A model generated the notes under the pieces. That model was not told the DNA's origin. It ran no database searches and saw only the letters and a list, made by a program, of their open reading frames with translations. From Accumulibacter sp. (lineage in GTDB: Bacteria; Pseudomonadota; Gammaproteobacteria; Burkholderiales; Rhodocyclaceae): a DNA stretch of 20,909 bases. Location: positions 1 to 20,909 of the forward strand of contig JAISDL010000055.1 in the NCBI GenBank assembly GCA_031264825.1, read 5' to 3'. Shown here piece by piece: positions 1-7,756 of the stretch. The number at the start of each line of letters is the position of its first letter. Positions within the stretch are counted from its first letter, which is position 1. The translations under genes and the position numbers were made by a program.

Positions 1-150
1 CCTGACCGCATCGCCGCCGCGAAAAAGCTCTTCGACCTCCCTGAACACGTCTCGGCGTTTGCGGCGATCGCGGTCGGTTATCCGGCCGAAAAGAAAAAGG
101 CGACCTTGCGCTTTGATGCGTCGCGCGTGCATTATGAAACCTACCCCTGA
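1..150 (+). CDS. Nitroreductase-family protein, C-terminal fragment (5' end outside window)
   Basis: An open frame enters from the left edge and ends at TGA 148-150, giving the last 49 residues. The tail has a pattern typical of FMN-dependent nitroreductases: a short helix followed by LPEHV, then a hydrophobic strand ending in VGYPAEKK, and finally RFD-SRVHYE near the stop. In this family the segment closes the dimer after the flavin-binding core, which is not in the window. Family members reduce nitroaromatics, quinones or similar acceptors with NAD(P)H; the substrate here cannot be told. It ends 39 bp before mnmA in the same orientation, so co-transcription is plausible. The call rests on a short C-terminal motif only. 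Confidence 0.66.
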   Translation, partial: PDRIAAAKKLFDLPEHVSAFAAIAVGYPAEKKKATLRFDASRVHYETYP

Positions 151-189
151 TCGCGTGAAACCGGGTGCGGACGCCGGGGGGTGCGACCG

Positions 190-1320
190 ATGAAGCGAAC
201 GGTCGTCGTCGGCTTGTCGGGCGGCGTCGATTCGGCCGTCGCCGCGTTGTTGCTGAAGCGGCAGGGTTGGCGCGTGGTCGGCGTTTTCATGAAAAACTGG
301 GAAGACGACGACGACGAGGATTATTGTTCGTCGCGCGAAGACCTCGTCGACGCGATGAGCGTCGCCGACCGGATCGGGATCGACGTCGAGGCCGTGAATT
401 TCGCCAAGGAATACAAGGAACGAGTGTTCGCGCGTTTCCTCGCGGAATACCGTGCGGGCGGGACGCCCAACCCCGACGTTTTCTGCAACTCCGAGATCAA
501 GTTCAAATCCTTCCTCGACCACGCGATTCGGATGGGCGCGGACAGGATCGCGACCGGCCACTACGCCGGCGTGCGCGAATTCGACGGGGGATTCCAGTTG
601 CTGAAAGCCGAGGACGGGACGAAGGATCAGACGTATTTTCTGCATCGCCTGAATCAGGATCAACTCTCGAAGACGCTTTTCCCCCTCGCCGATCTGTACA
701 AGCGCGACGTGCGCGCGATCGCCGAGGCGGAGGGTCTGCACGTCGCGCTCAAAAAGGATTCGACCGGGATCTGCTTCATCGGCGAACGCCCGTTCAAGGA
801 ATTTCTGATGCGCTACCTGCCGCCGAAAAAAGGTGAGATTCGTTCGCTCGACGACGGGCGCGTCCTCGGAGAACACGACGGTCTGGCGTTCCACACGCTG
901 GGGCAGCGCAAGGGTCTCCTGATCGGCGGCGTGAAGGGCGGCAAGACGAAGCATGGCTCTGCAGGCGACCACGAAGCCTGGTTCGTCGCGGGGAAAGACA
1001 TCGAACGGAATATCCTTTACGTCGTCCAAGGGCGCGAACACCGCGCGCTGCTTTCCGAGCGCCTCGTCGCGGGAGAGCTTTCCTGGGTTTCCGGGAAAAC
1101 GCCGGCGACGCACCGGGTTTTTTCGGCGAAGACGCGCTACCGCCAAGCGGACGCGCCCTGCGAGGTCGAACGTGTCGAGGGCGGCCGCATCGACGTACGC
1201 TTCGCGTCCCCGCAGTGGGCCGTGACGCCGGGTCAGTCGGTCGTCGTCTACGAGGGGCGCGTTTGTCTGGGGGGAGGGATCATCATCGGGAGTCGCTCAG
1301 AGGTCGCGGACGACCGCTGA
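190..1320 (+). CDS. mnmA: tRNA-specific 2-thiouridylase MnmA
   Basis: This 376-aa cytoplasmic enzyme activates U34 of tRNA Lys, Glu and Gln with ATP and adds sulfur from a persulfide relay to form 2-thiouridine. The PP-loop SGGVDS lies at residues 10-15. The two family cysteines are present: C99 in NPDVFCN, and C195 in STGICFIGERPF, where the family carries the catalytic persulfide. GTDQTYFL-like and GQRKGL-type motifs of the central domain are also present, and the C-terminal beta-barrel runs to the stop. Length is normal for the family. ATG 190 is preferred over the in-frame GTG at 181 because a G-run (176-181) sits 8 nt before it as a ribosome-binding site. It follows the nitroreductase-like gene closely and converges with the glutathione S-transferase gene, 27 bp away. 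Confidence 0.97.
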   Translation: MKRTVVVGLSGGVDSAVAALLLKRQGWRVVGVFMKNWEDDDDEDYCSSREDLVDAMSVADRIGIDVEAVNFAKEYKERVFARFLAEYRAGGTPNPDVFCNSEIKFKSFLDHAIRMGADRIATGHYAGVREFDGGFQLLKAEDGTKDQTYFLHRLNQDQLSKTLFPLADLYKRDVRAIAEAEGLHVALKKDSTGICFIGERPFKEFLMRYLPPKKGEIRSLDDGRVLGEHDGLAFHTLGQRKGLLIGGVKGGKTKHGSAGDHEAWFVAGKDIERNILYVVQGREHRALLSERLVAGELSWVSGKTPATHRVFSAKTRYRQADAPCEVERVEGGRIDVRFASPQWAVTPGQSVVVYEGRVCLGGGIIIGSRSEVADDR

Positions 1321-1347
1321 AACGCCGACGATGCGTCCGGTGGGAAA

Positions 1348-1965
1348 TCAGGCGTCTGCGGGCGGAAGGGTCTCGACGAAAGCTTCGCGCTTCATCAGGC
1401 GGTCGTAAAGCTGCGCGAGGTTGGGGTAATCCTCACCCCAGGTGATTTCGGGAAAACGGAAGACGAGGTAGCCGAGCGCGCAGCCCGTCGCGACGTCGGC
1501 GAGCGAATAATGCGTCCCGTTGCACCATTTGTTTTCGGCGCCCAGCAGTGTGGACATGTATTTGAGCGAGCGCACGATCTTTTCTTTCTGGCGCGCGACC
1601 CATTCCTCGCTCTGCTGCGCCGCCGGACGCTTCCTTTCGACAAAAATGGCCGCCGCCGCGTCGCAGATGCCGTCGGCGAGCGCGCACCAGCACTTGGTTT
1701 CGGCGCGTTCCCGGTTGGAATCGGGCATCAGCTTGTTGTTCGGCGCGATGCTGTCGATGTATTCGACGATCACGCGCGAATCGAAAAGCACGGTCGAGTC
1801 GTCGAGAATCAGCACCGGCACCTTGCCGAGCGGATTGAAGTCCGGGACCGTCGTTCCCGCGTCCCACGGGGATTGCACTTCAAAATCGCAGTCGATCTTT
1901 TTTTCGGCCAGCACGATGCACACTTTGCGCACGTAAGGGCTGGTCCGTGATCCGATAAGTTTCAT
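1348..1965 (-). CDS. Glutathione S-transferase, YibF-like
   Basis: A 205-aa two-domain GST. The N-terminal thioredoxin fold opens with KLIGSRTSPYVRKV, where the serine of TSPY is the likely glutathione-activating residue. It continues with the cis-proline strand GKVPVLILDD and FDSRVIVEYID, where D-S binds the gamma-glutamyl group. The helical C-terminal half has ALADGICDAAAA and RPAAQQSEEW, which closely match E. coli YibF as I recall it. The physiological substrate of this group is not well defined. Start ATG 1965 has GGAG at 1976-1979, 10 nt upstream; an in-frame TTG one codon earlier is less likely. In betaproteobacteria a GST of this type commonly sits between mnmA and purB, which fits this neighbourhood. 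Confidence 0.9.
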   Translation of the reverse strand: MKLIGSRTSPYVRKVCIVLAEKKIDCDFEVQSPWDAGTTVPDFNPLGKVPVLILDDSTVLFDSRVIVEYIDSIAPNNKLMPDSNRERAETKCWCALADGICDAAAAIFVERKRPAAQQSEEWVARQKEKIVRSLKYMSTLLGAENKWCNGTHYSLADVATGCALGYLVFRFPEITWGEDYPNLAQLYDRLMKREAFVETLPPADA

Positions 1966-2138
1966 CAAAAACTAACTCCGGTAGGAAACCTCCCCCTCCA
2001 GGGGGATAATCAAGCGCGAGCGACGCGAAATCGCATTTTCATCCCGCGTTGGCGCCGCTTTGCCGACCACCGACACGGCAGTTCGGCCAAGCGCGCACGA
2101 ACGATTCATGAACGGAACAAACACTCCCGCGCTGTTTT

Positions 2139-2167
2139 TTCGCCCCATCGGGGGCGTGGATTGAAAT
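2139..2167 (+). repeat. Solitary CRISPR-repeat-like sequence (type I-C-like)
   Basis: The sequence has a short GC hairpin (CGCCCC, ATC loop, GGGGGCG) directly followed by TGGATTGAAAT. That is the layout and 3' handle of type I-C CRISPR repeats, which end in GTGGATTGAAAC. Only one unit is present: no second copy lies within a spacer distance on either side, and no cas gene is in the window. It is not a normal intrinsic terminator, because the T-run lies before the hairpin on the plus strand and no U-tract follows on either strand. Confidence 0.5.
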
Positions 2168-2218
2168 CATTGGAAAATTGTTTTTATGGATTATAACAAA
2201 ACGCCTCTCCGACTCCCG

Positions 2219-2247
2219 GAAAAAATCCGCATCGAAAAAATCCGCAT
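2219..2247 (+). repeat. Tandem repeat, two copies, 15-bp period
   Basis: GAAAAAATCCGCAT occurs twice (2219-2232 and 2234-2247), separated by one base. It lies about 180 bp upstream of purB. Function unknown; it could be slippage or a paired binding site. Confidence 0.7.
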
Positions 2248-2427
2248 GAAAAACCCTCCGTTTTTTTGCGTCCGCCTTGTATCATTGCGGCGAAGCCGCG
2301 CGTCGGGTCCTTGAAGATTCGTCCCAAGGAGAAATGCCGGCGCCAATACGGTGCGGACAATACACCATTTATTGAAACAGTTTATGTAAGTTTTTTGGCG
2401 ATATACGCATTTCAAGAGGTTTTGTTT

Positions 2428-3825
2428 ATGTCAACGTTTGATTCCCTTGACGCGCTTTCACCGCTCGACGGGCGCTACGCGCAAAAAATGGACGCGCTGC
2501 GCGCCGTCTTTTCCGAATCGGGTCTGATGCGTCGCCGCCTGCGGGTCGAAGTCGAGTGGCTCAAGGCGCTGGCGGACGAGCCTGCGCTGACCGAGATCGC
2601 GCCTTTTTCCTCCGGCGCGCGGGCTTTCCTCGACGCGCTGGTCGAAAATTTCGGGATCGAAGGCGCGCGTCAAATCAAGGAGAACGAAGTCCGCACCAAC
2701 CACGACGTCAAAGCGCTGGAATACTGGATACGCGACGCGCTGGAGCAGCCCGAAGCGGCGGCCGAGTTCGGCGGTGTCGATGGAGCCGCGCGTGTCTCGG
2801 GCTTCATCCACTTCGCCTGCACGTCCGAGGACGTCAACAACCTTTCGCACGCGCTGATGCTCACCGAGGCGCGTGACGAAATCCTGCTCCCCGCGTTCGA
2901 CCGCGTCGTCTCCCGCCTTCGGGAACTCGCCCACCTCCACGCCGAATTGCCGATGATGGCGCGAACGCACGGGCAGCCGGCGACACCGACGACGCTCGGC
3001 AAGGAAATCGCCAACGTCGTCTACCGCCTCGAACGCGCGCGCGCGCGAATCGCCGGCGTCGCGCTGACCGCGAAGATCAACGGCGCGACGGGCAATTACA
3101 ACGCGCACCTCGCCGCTTACCCGGACTACGACTGGGAAGCCTTCGCGCGGCGCTTCGTCGAAAAATTCGGCCTGGAATTCAACCCCTATACGATTCAAAT
3201 CGAGCCGCACGACGCGATCGCCGAACTCTTCGACGCGTTCGCGCGCGCGAACACGATCCTGATCGACCTTGCCCGCGACGTCTGGGGCTATATCTCGCTC
3301 GGCTTCTTCAAGCAGAAACTCAAAGCCGGCGAAGTCGGCTCGTCGACGATGCCGCACAAGGTCAACCCCATCGACTTTGAAAACTCCGAAGGAAACCTCG
3401 GTCTTGCGAACGCGCTCCTGCGCCATTTTTCGGAAAAACTCCCGATCTCGCGCTGGCAGCGCGACCTGACCGATTCGACCGTGTTGCGGAACATGGGCGT
3501 CGCGCTCGGCTATACGCTGCTCGCCTACGAAGCGCTGCTCCGCGGTCTCGGAAAACTCGAAGCGAACCCCGACGCGCTCCACGCCGACCTTGACGCCAAC
3601 TGGGAAGTCCTCGCCGAAGCCGTCCAGACCGTCATGCGGCGCTACGGCGTCGCCAACCCCTACGAAAAACTCAAGGAACTGACGCGCGGAAACCGCATTT
3701 CGCGCGAAGCGATGCGCGAATTCGTCGATTCGCTCGCGATTCCACAGGAGGCCAGGGACGCCCTCCTGAAACTGACGCCGTGGGACTACACCGGCAAGGC
3801 CGCCGAACTCGCGCGGAGAATTTGA
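2428..3825 (+). CDS. purB: Adenylosuccinate lyase PurB
   Basis: A 465-aa cytoplasmic homotetrameric lyase. It cleaves SAICAR to AICAR plus fumarate, and adenylosuccinate to AMP plus fumarate, so it acts twice in purine synthesis. The N-terminus SPLDGRY is typical of the E. coli-type enzyme. Superfamily motifs are present: TSEDVNN (from residue 132), the active-site histidine in RTHGQPATPTTLGKE (H181), and the mobile signature loop SSTMPHKVNP (305-314), whose serine is the catalytic acid/base. Start ATG 2428 has AAGAGGT 7 nt upstream; an upstream in-frame extension to 2266 lacks a ribosome-binding site and family similarity. It converges with the VWA gene, 41 bp away. Confidence 0.97.
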   Translation: MSTFDSLDALSPLDGRYAQKMDALRAVFSESGLMRRRLRVEVEWLKALADEPALTEIAPFSSGARAFLDALVENFGIEGARQIKENEVRTNHDVKALEYWIRDALEQPEAAAEFGGVDGAARVSGFIHFACTSEDVNNLSHALMLTEARDEILLPAFDRVVSRLRELAHLHAELPMMARTHGQPATPTTLGKEIANVVYRLERARARIAGVALTAKINGATGNYNAHLAAYPDYDWEAFARRFVEKFGLEFNPYTIQIEPHDAIAELFDAFARANTILIDLARDVWGYISLGFFKQKLKAGEVGSSTMPHKVNPIDFENSEGNLGLANALLRHFSEKLPISRWQRDLTDSTVLRNMGVALGYTLLAYEALLRGLGKLEANPDALHADLDANWEVLAEAVQTVMRRYGVANPYEKLKELTRGNRISREAMREFVDSLAIPQEARDALLKLTPWDYTGKAAELARRI

Positions 3826-3866
3826 GGGGCGGGGCGGTCATGCGGGATTGACCCGTGGCGACACCG

Positions 3867-5702
3867 TCAACCGGGCGCTGCCATTCTGAATACCTTTCCC
3901 TGCGGCACGAAGGGGAGTTTTGCACCTTCCGGGATCAGGAAGGCGTGTTCGCGGCCATGCAGGACGAGGTGATTTTCGCACCAGCCGTCGGTGATGACGA
4001 GTAGCGGCGCTTCCTTCGGGAAATCCGTGGCTTTTTCGAGGCAGTCGATGCCCGCTTGCAAGACCGTGCCGCCCCGGCCACGGACTTTCACCGTGCCGGC
4101 GATGTCCTCCGGTTTCATATAGCCTTGGTCGTAGGCTTCGGCGTCGCAGAAGACGACGCGGGCGGCATAAACGTCGCGCGCGGCGCTGTAGCTTGCGATG
4201 GCGCCCAAGGTACCGGCGAGGAGCGCGCGCTCCATCGACCCGGACGTGTCGAGCAACACGCCGAAGGTGCGCCCGTCGAGATGCGCCTGATCCAGCACCC
4301 ACGCCGGACGGGGAATGTCCGGCGTTGCGGATTGCCGTCGGCTGGCGCGCGCGTACGAGCGGCGTTTTTCCAGCGGCGAGAACATTTCGTCGAACCAGCG
4401 CGCGAGTTCCACGTCCCACGGGATCGGCGGATGGCTCAAGGCGCGGATTTCCTCGACCAGACCTTCCGGCAGATAGCCCCGACCCTGTGTCTCGTGGTAA
4501 CTCAAACCCTGCCCGATAGCGCGCCGGTAAAAGGCGTCGAGATCGACGCCGTCCTGCGCGCGGACGCCCTCGCCGGGCAGGATGTCGCCGAGTTCCACGC
4601 CGCGTAGCGTGGCGAGCTTGCGGTAGCGGCGCATGTCGGTGACGATGCGGTCATACACCGCCTCGGCGCTCGCCCCTTGGAATTGCGGATCATAAAGGGC
4701 GCTGGCCGGACGCTCGCCGACGCGCATTTCGGTGAGCCAGCCGTTGATGACGAAGTCGCAGGCGACGTTCCAGAGGTAGGCGTCGCGCCAGACGTGGCGG
4801 ACATCGTGCCGGAGCGCGACGTGGAGGAATTCGTGCGCCATGACGAAACGCATTTCTTCCGAAGAAAGGCCCGCCGCCGGATTGATGTAGATTTCCTGAA
4901 GCATGGCCGAGACGGCCGCGACGTGAATCTCCATGCGCTGACAGACGAGCGGGTCTTCGATGAGGCGAAAACTCGCCGCGATCGCGCCCAAAAGAGGGTA
5001 GGAGGAAATGAACCACGCCTTCGCGCGCGCGGCGGCGGAGTCGAGAGCTTCGCCCGATGGAGACAAGGGCGTGTAGCCTGCCGCCACGTTGACCGCGTTG
5101 CGCACGGCTTGCTCGACCCCCGCCGCGAAGAGCCGCGCCCAGTTGTGGGGATGGTGGCCACTTTTTTCTCCTTCCGACGGAAACAGCATGTCGGATTCGT
5201 TGTCTCCGGCAGCACCGAAGATCGCCGCGCTCGCGCCGGTTACTTCCCGGATGCCCTGTTCGACCAGCCGTCGGTAGAGCCTTTCCTCGTCGTTGATGCC
5301 GCCGGGGAGGGGAATGTCGGCAATCGGCGTGGCGAAGCGCAGGTCACCGAGGAATTTTTCCACGACAAGATCGCAGGCGAGGTTCCACAACTGGGGGTGC
5401 TCGTGGACGACGAAATGCCCCATGCCCAGATGCAGGAGACAATGCGCGATCGCCCGCGCCCACGCGGCGGGTTCGGCGCGGCGGGTGGAATGACAGTAGA
5501 GATGTCCGCCTGCCGTCACATAAACGAGGCCATGCGCGGATTCCCGGTAATGTTTCGGGCGAAAATACGGTTTGTCTCCGCGATAAAGCGAAGCCGCGCG
5601 CAGGAGCGGCGCGAAAACGGGGTGATCCTTGACCATCCCGACGCCGGCGTCAAAGTTTTTCCGGGCCGGGTCTTCCCTTTTCTTGCCTTGCGACCCGCTC
5701 AT
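3867..5702 (-). CDS. VWA protein with duplicated DUF2201-type metallopeptidase-like modules
   Basis: A 611-aa protein of the class annotated 'VWA-like, DUF2201 putative metallopeptidase', which is normally paired with a MoxR ATPase. Two related modules are visible. Module 1 has HCLLH (87-91), then H96 and LWNLACD (105-111). Module 2 has HEFLH (290-294), then H299 and LWNVACD (310-316). Only module 2 keeps the zinc-protease HExxH; module 1 has Cys where the catalytic Glu should be. The C-terminal VWA domain starts near residue 478 with the metal-binding DTSGS (485-489), GGT (544-546) and TDG (571-573). No signal peptide is visible, so it is probably cytoplasmic. ATG 5702 overlaps the MoxR gene stop as ATGA, so the two are probably translationally coupled. 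The frame stays open upstream, but only as an out-of-frame shadow of the MoxR gene. Confidence 0.85.
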   Translation of the reverse strand: MSGSQGKKREDPARKNFDAGVGMVKDHPVFAPLLRAASLYRGDKPYFRPKHYRESAHGLVYVTAGGHLYCHSTRRAEPAAWARAIAHCLLHLGMGHFVVHEHPQLWNLACDLVVEKFLGDLRFATPIADIPLPGGINDEERLYRRLVEQGIREVTGASAAIFGAAGDNESDMLFPSEGEKSGHHPHNWARLFAAGVEQAVRNAVNVAAGYTPLSPSGEALDSAAARAKAWFISSYPLLGAIAASFRLIEDPLVCQRMEIHVAAVSAMLQEIYINPAAGLSSEEMRFVMAHEFLHVALRHDVRHVWRDAYLWNVACDFVINGWLTEMRVGERPASALYDPQFQGASAEAVYDRIVTDMRRYRKLATLRGVELGDILPGEGVRAQDGVDLDAFYRRAIGQGLSYHETQGRGYLPEGLVEEIRALSHPPIPWDVELARWFDEMFSPLEKRRSYARASRRQSATPDIPRPAWVLDQAHLDGRTFGVLLDTSGSMERALLAGTLGAIASYSAARDVYAARVVFCDAEAYDQGYMKPEDIAGTVKVRGRGGTVLQAGIDCLEKATDFPKEAPLLVITDGWCENHLVLHGREHAFLIPEGAKLPFVPQGKVFRMAAPG

Positions 5703-6754
5703 TTTTTCTTTTCGGCCAGACGCGGCAAGTCGCGCACGATCTCGACCATGAACCAGTCCGGTAGCTTGCCGCCCTCGTCGGGGGCAACGGCCATCTGCGC
5801 GATTTCCAGGCTGATGCCGGCAAGGTCCTTCATCATCGTCTTGGCGCGCAGTGAAAAAGCGAGCGTGCTGGGCGAGAGCCGGTTCTTGTCCGCGGGCAAT
5901 TCCTTGACGAGCTGTGCGCGAAAGCTCTGCGCGAGGAAATAGAGCGCGTCGCGGTCTTTGGGGTCCTGAGGCCATTTTTGTTCGCCGTCGATGATCGCGG
6001 AAAGCGCGTAGCGGTTCCGAATCTGCTTTGCGAAGGCGCGAAACTGCGTGGCATGATGTGGCGATAGGCAGCCGAAGGTCAGAATTTCGAGTTGCGTATC
6101 GGAAATTTCCTCGCCGTGGCTTTTCAGCGCATCCGAGAGCATATGCCACGAGCGTGGCGTGGAAAACGGCTCCTCGGTCTTGGGCGGCTGCCGCCACAGA
6201 TGGTCGGGGCGCAGGCCGATGTATTCGAGAATCCAGGGATGAATGTCGTTTTCTCCGGCCCAGTCGAGCCATGCGCGGTGCGAGGCGACGAGTTCGACGT
6301 GGAACATGCGGTTGATGAGCGCCGAGGACATCGGCTTTACGATGGCGTTGTCTTGCGCGCGATTTCCTGCGCCGATCACGATCGAGCCTTCCGGTAATCG
6401 GTACTCGCCGATGCGCCGGTCATGAATCAGACTGTAGAACGCTTTTTGCACTTCCTGAGAACAGGCGTTCAGTTCGTCGAGAAACAGGCAATACGCTTCT
6501 TCCCGCGCGATGGCGCGGGGTGGGCAAAATACACTCTTCCCATCGACGATTTGCGGCACGCCGATGATGTCCTCCGGCGCAAGCTGACTCCCCAGGAGCG
6601 AGACGCAGGGCAAATCGAATTCCGCCGCGAACTTCTCGACGATGGACGATTTTCCGATCCCCGGCGCCCCCCAGATAAAAACAGGGCGAATCGTGGCGAC
6701 ATTGACAAGCACATCGAGCAACTGCGCAGGATTGACCGTAACAGGGATTTTCAT
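5699..6754 (-). CDS. MoxR-family AAA+ ATPase
   Basis: A 351-aa AAA+ ATPase. Walker A is GAPGIGKSS (29-37) and Walker B is LFLDEL with D93-E94. A sensor-1-like Asn follows in IVIGAGNR, and then an arginine in SSALINRMFHVEL, the usual position for an Arg finger. MoxR ATPases typically act as chaperone-like remodelling factors on a VWA partner, and the next gene encodes one. The start ATG overlaps the stop of the SLOG gene (ATGA, 6751-6754) and has AAAGGAAAAGG just upstream. The stop likewise overlaps the start of the VWA gene. Stoichiometric expression of the three proteins is therefore likely. Its client or process is unknown. Confidence 0.93.
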   Translation of the reverse strand: MKIPVTVNPAQLLDVLVNVATIRPVFIWGAPGIGKSSIVEKFAAEFDLPCVSLLGSQLAPEDIIGVPQIVDGKSVFCPPRAIAREEAYCLFLDELNACSQEVQKAFYSLIHDRRIGEYRLPEGSIVIGAGNRAQDNAIVKPMSSALINRMFHVELVASHRAWLDWAGENDIHPWILEYIGLRPDHLWRQPPKTEEPFSTPRSWHMLSDALKSHGEEISDTQLEILTFGCLSPHHATQFRAFAKQIRNRYALSAIIDGEQKWPQDPKDRDALYFLAQSFRAQLVKELPADKNRLSPSTLAFSLRAKTMMKDLAGISLEIAQMAVAPDEGGKLPDWFMVEIVRDLPRLAEKKK

Positions 6755-7722
6755 TGCCTTTTCCTTTCACGCGAGCCGTAGTATGGCGGCACGGAGCGAC
6801 AAAACGTGTCGCGTGCAAGCTTGACCTTGGCATCGAGAGCTTTCAAGAGTTCAAAAGTCGAACGGTGGATGTCTGGTCGCTTGCTTTCGCGCGGGCCGGC
6901 GACGTTCAGCGTTTTCACCTTGTGCTGCCGTAGCCATGCGATGATCCGGGAGACCGTCTCTTCGGAGACGCCGGAATCGACCTGCACGGCAAGGCAGGGC
7001 TTGCCCGATTTCTCGGCATAGACCTGGGTCGCCAGCGAGCCGCCGTTGAGATCGCCCAGATTGACGATCAAGGTCGCGTCGCTGTCTATCACGTTGCGGC
7101 GGGTACGTTGCCGGTAGCCGCCTTCGTTCATCTCGGTCAATTGGTATTTACGGGGGATGACGCCGTCTTCAGCTATGCGCTTGTGCGGCGCCCAACCGCC
7201 GTGCGTATAGCCGTGCTTCATGGCGAAATCCAGCGCGGCGCGATCCGCGCCGGTCTGTCCGCCGGAGACGATGTGCTGGCAGAAGCCTACCGAAACTTGG
7301 TCGTCGAACGGAGGCAGGGGGAGGAGGGCGCCGGCGGCGAGAATTTCCACGCGCTCGTCGATACGATGATTGGGATCCTCGCAGGGTTTGTCGTAGACAA
7401 CGCGATACGCATCACCGACTTCTTTCTTCAAGCGATGCGAGAGGCGCAGACCACGCGCGTGAAAGGTGAGCCAATCCCAGTCGTCGGCGTTGAAGTTCTC
7501 GGAGTAAAACGCCGTCCGATCGAACGCGATCGCCCATTTCGTGATTTTTTTCCGAAGCGCATTGGATATCGGAATCGACTCATCCAAATAAGCGCTGTTA
7601 CCGACATTCAGCCCGACGCCGATTTCGTCGGGACTACTGAGCAGCCAAAGGAAGGGCGCGTTACCGTAGTCGACCATCACGGTGAGGATGGGGATGAAAG
7701 GCGTGTTTTCAGGAGGATTCAT
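6751..7722 (-). CDS. Unknown N-terminal domain fused to SLOG (YpsA-like) domain protein
   Basis: A 323-aa protein in two parts. Residues from about 148 to 280 resemble the cpYpsA-type SLOG/LOG Rossmann fold, annotated in many genomes as 'putative molybdenum carrier'. They show the nucleotide-binding loop IVSGGQTGADRAALDFA (151-167), GGWAPHKRIAEDG and a DATLIVN strand (215-221). SLOG domains bind or process nucleotides or NAD-related ligands. Residues 1-140 form a domain I do not recognise, with FDRTAFYSENF (68-77), DDWDWLTFHARG (80-91) and DKPCEDPNHRIDER (111-124). Two adjacent ATG codons exist at 7725 and 7722; 7722 is chosen because GGAAAG (7729-7734) lies 6 nt upstream of it, against 3 nt for the other. 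It lies 34 bp after the 140-aa gene and overlaps the MoxR gene. Confidence 0.8.
   Translation of the reverse strand: MNPPENTPFIPILTVMVDYGNAPFLWLLSSPDEIGVGLNVGNSAYLDESIPISNALRKKITKWAIAFDRTAFYSENFNADDWDWLTFHARGLRLSHRLKKEVGDAYRVVYDKPCEDPNHRIDERVEILAAGALLPLPPFDDQVSVGFCQHIVSGGQTGADRAALDFAMKHGYTHGGWAPHKRIAEDGVIPRKYQLTEMNEGGYRQRTRRNVIDSDATLIVNLGDLNGGSLATQVYAEKSGKPCLAVQVDSGVSEETVSRIIAWLRQHKVKTLNVAGPRESKRPDIHRSTFELLKALDAKVKLARDTFCRSVPPYYGSRERKRQ
6778..6820. repeat. 43-bp imperfect repeat, copy A (pairs with 8280-8322)
   Basis: By eye, 33 of 43 bases match copy B, with conserved ends GTAGTATGGC and GTGTCGCGTGC. This copy lies inside the 3' end of the SLOG gene, 24 bp upstream of the MoxR start. Either it is a cis-regulatory element in front of a second transcription unit, or the coding end was duplicated elsewhere. 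Confidence 0.6.
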
Positions 7723-7756
7723 CATTTTCTTTCCATGCAAGGTGCGAACTTATGGA

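Larger units (their letters stand above)
1966..2427. other. Intergenic region between divergent GST and purB genes
   Basis: About 460 bp with no convincing gene. The half next to purB is AT-rich compared with the window. It contains an orphan CRISPR-repeat-like sequence (2139-2167), a 15-bp-period tandem repeat (2219-2247), and a small GCGGC-GAA-GCCGC hairpin (2287-2299). Promoters for both flanking genes must lie here, but I could not assign -35/-10 pairs with confidence. Confidence 0.6.

Noticed and set aside
2131..2160. Intrinsic terminator at the CRISPR-like hairpin
   Set aside because: The T-run is on the wrong side of the hairpin for the plus strand, and the minus strand has an A-run after it.
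2458..3582. Long open frame on the minus strand opposite purB
   Set aside because: It is antisense to a clearly identified gene, its composition is Arg/Val/Asp-rich as expected from reversed GC-rich codons, and it has no recognisable domain.
4677..5942. 421-codon open frame on the plus strand opposite the VWA gene
   Set aside because: Shadow of the VWA protein with low-complexity Arg-rich content and no family motif.
5703..6272. Upstream in-frame extension of the VWA protein (to 801 aa)
   Set aside because: The added part reads the MoxR gene in another frame, while ATG 5702 sits in an ATGA overlap and fits the family.
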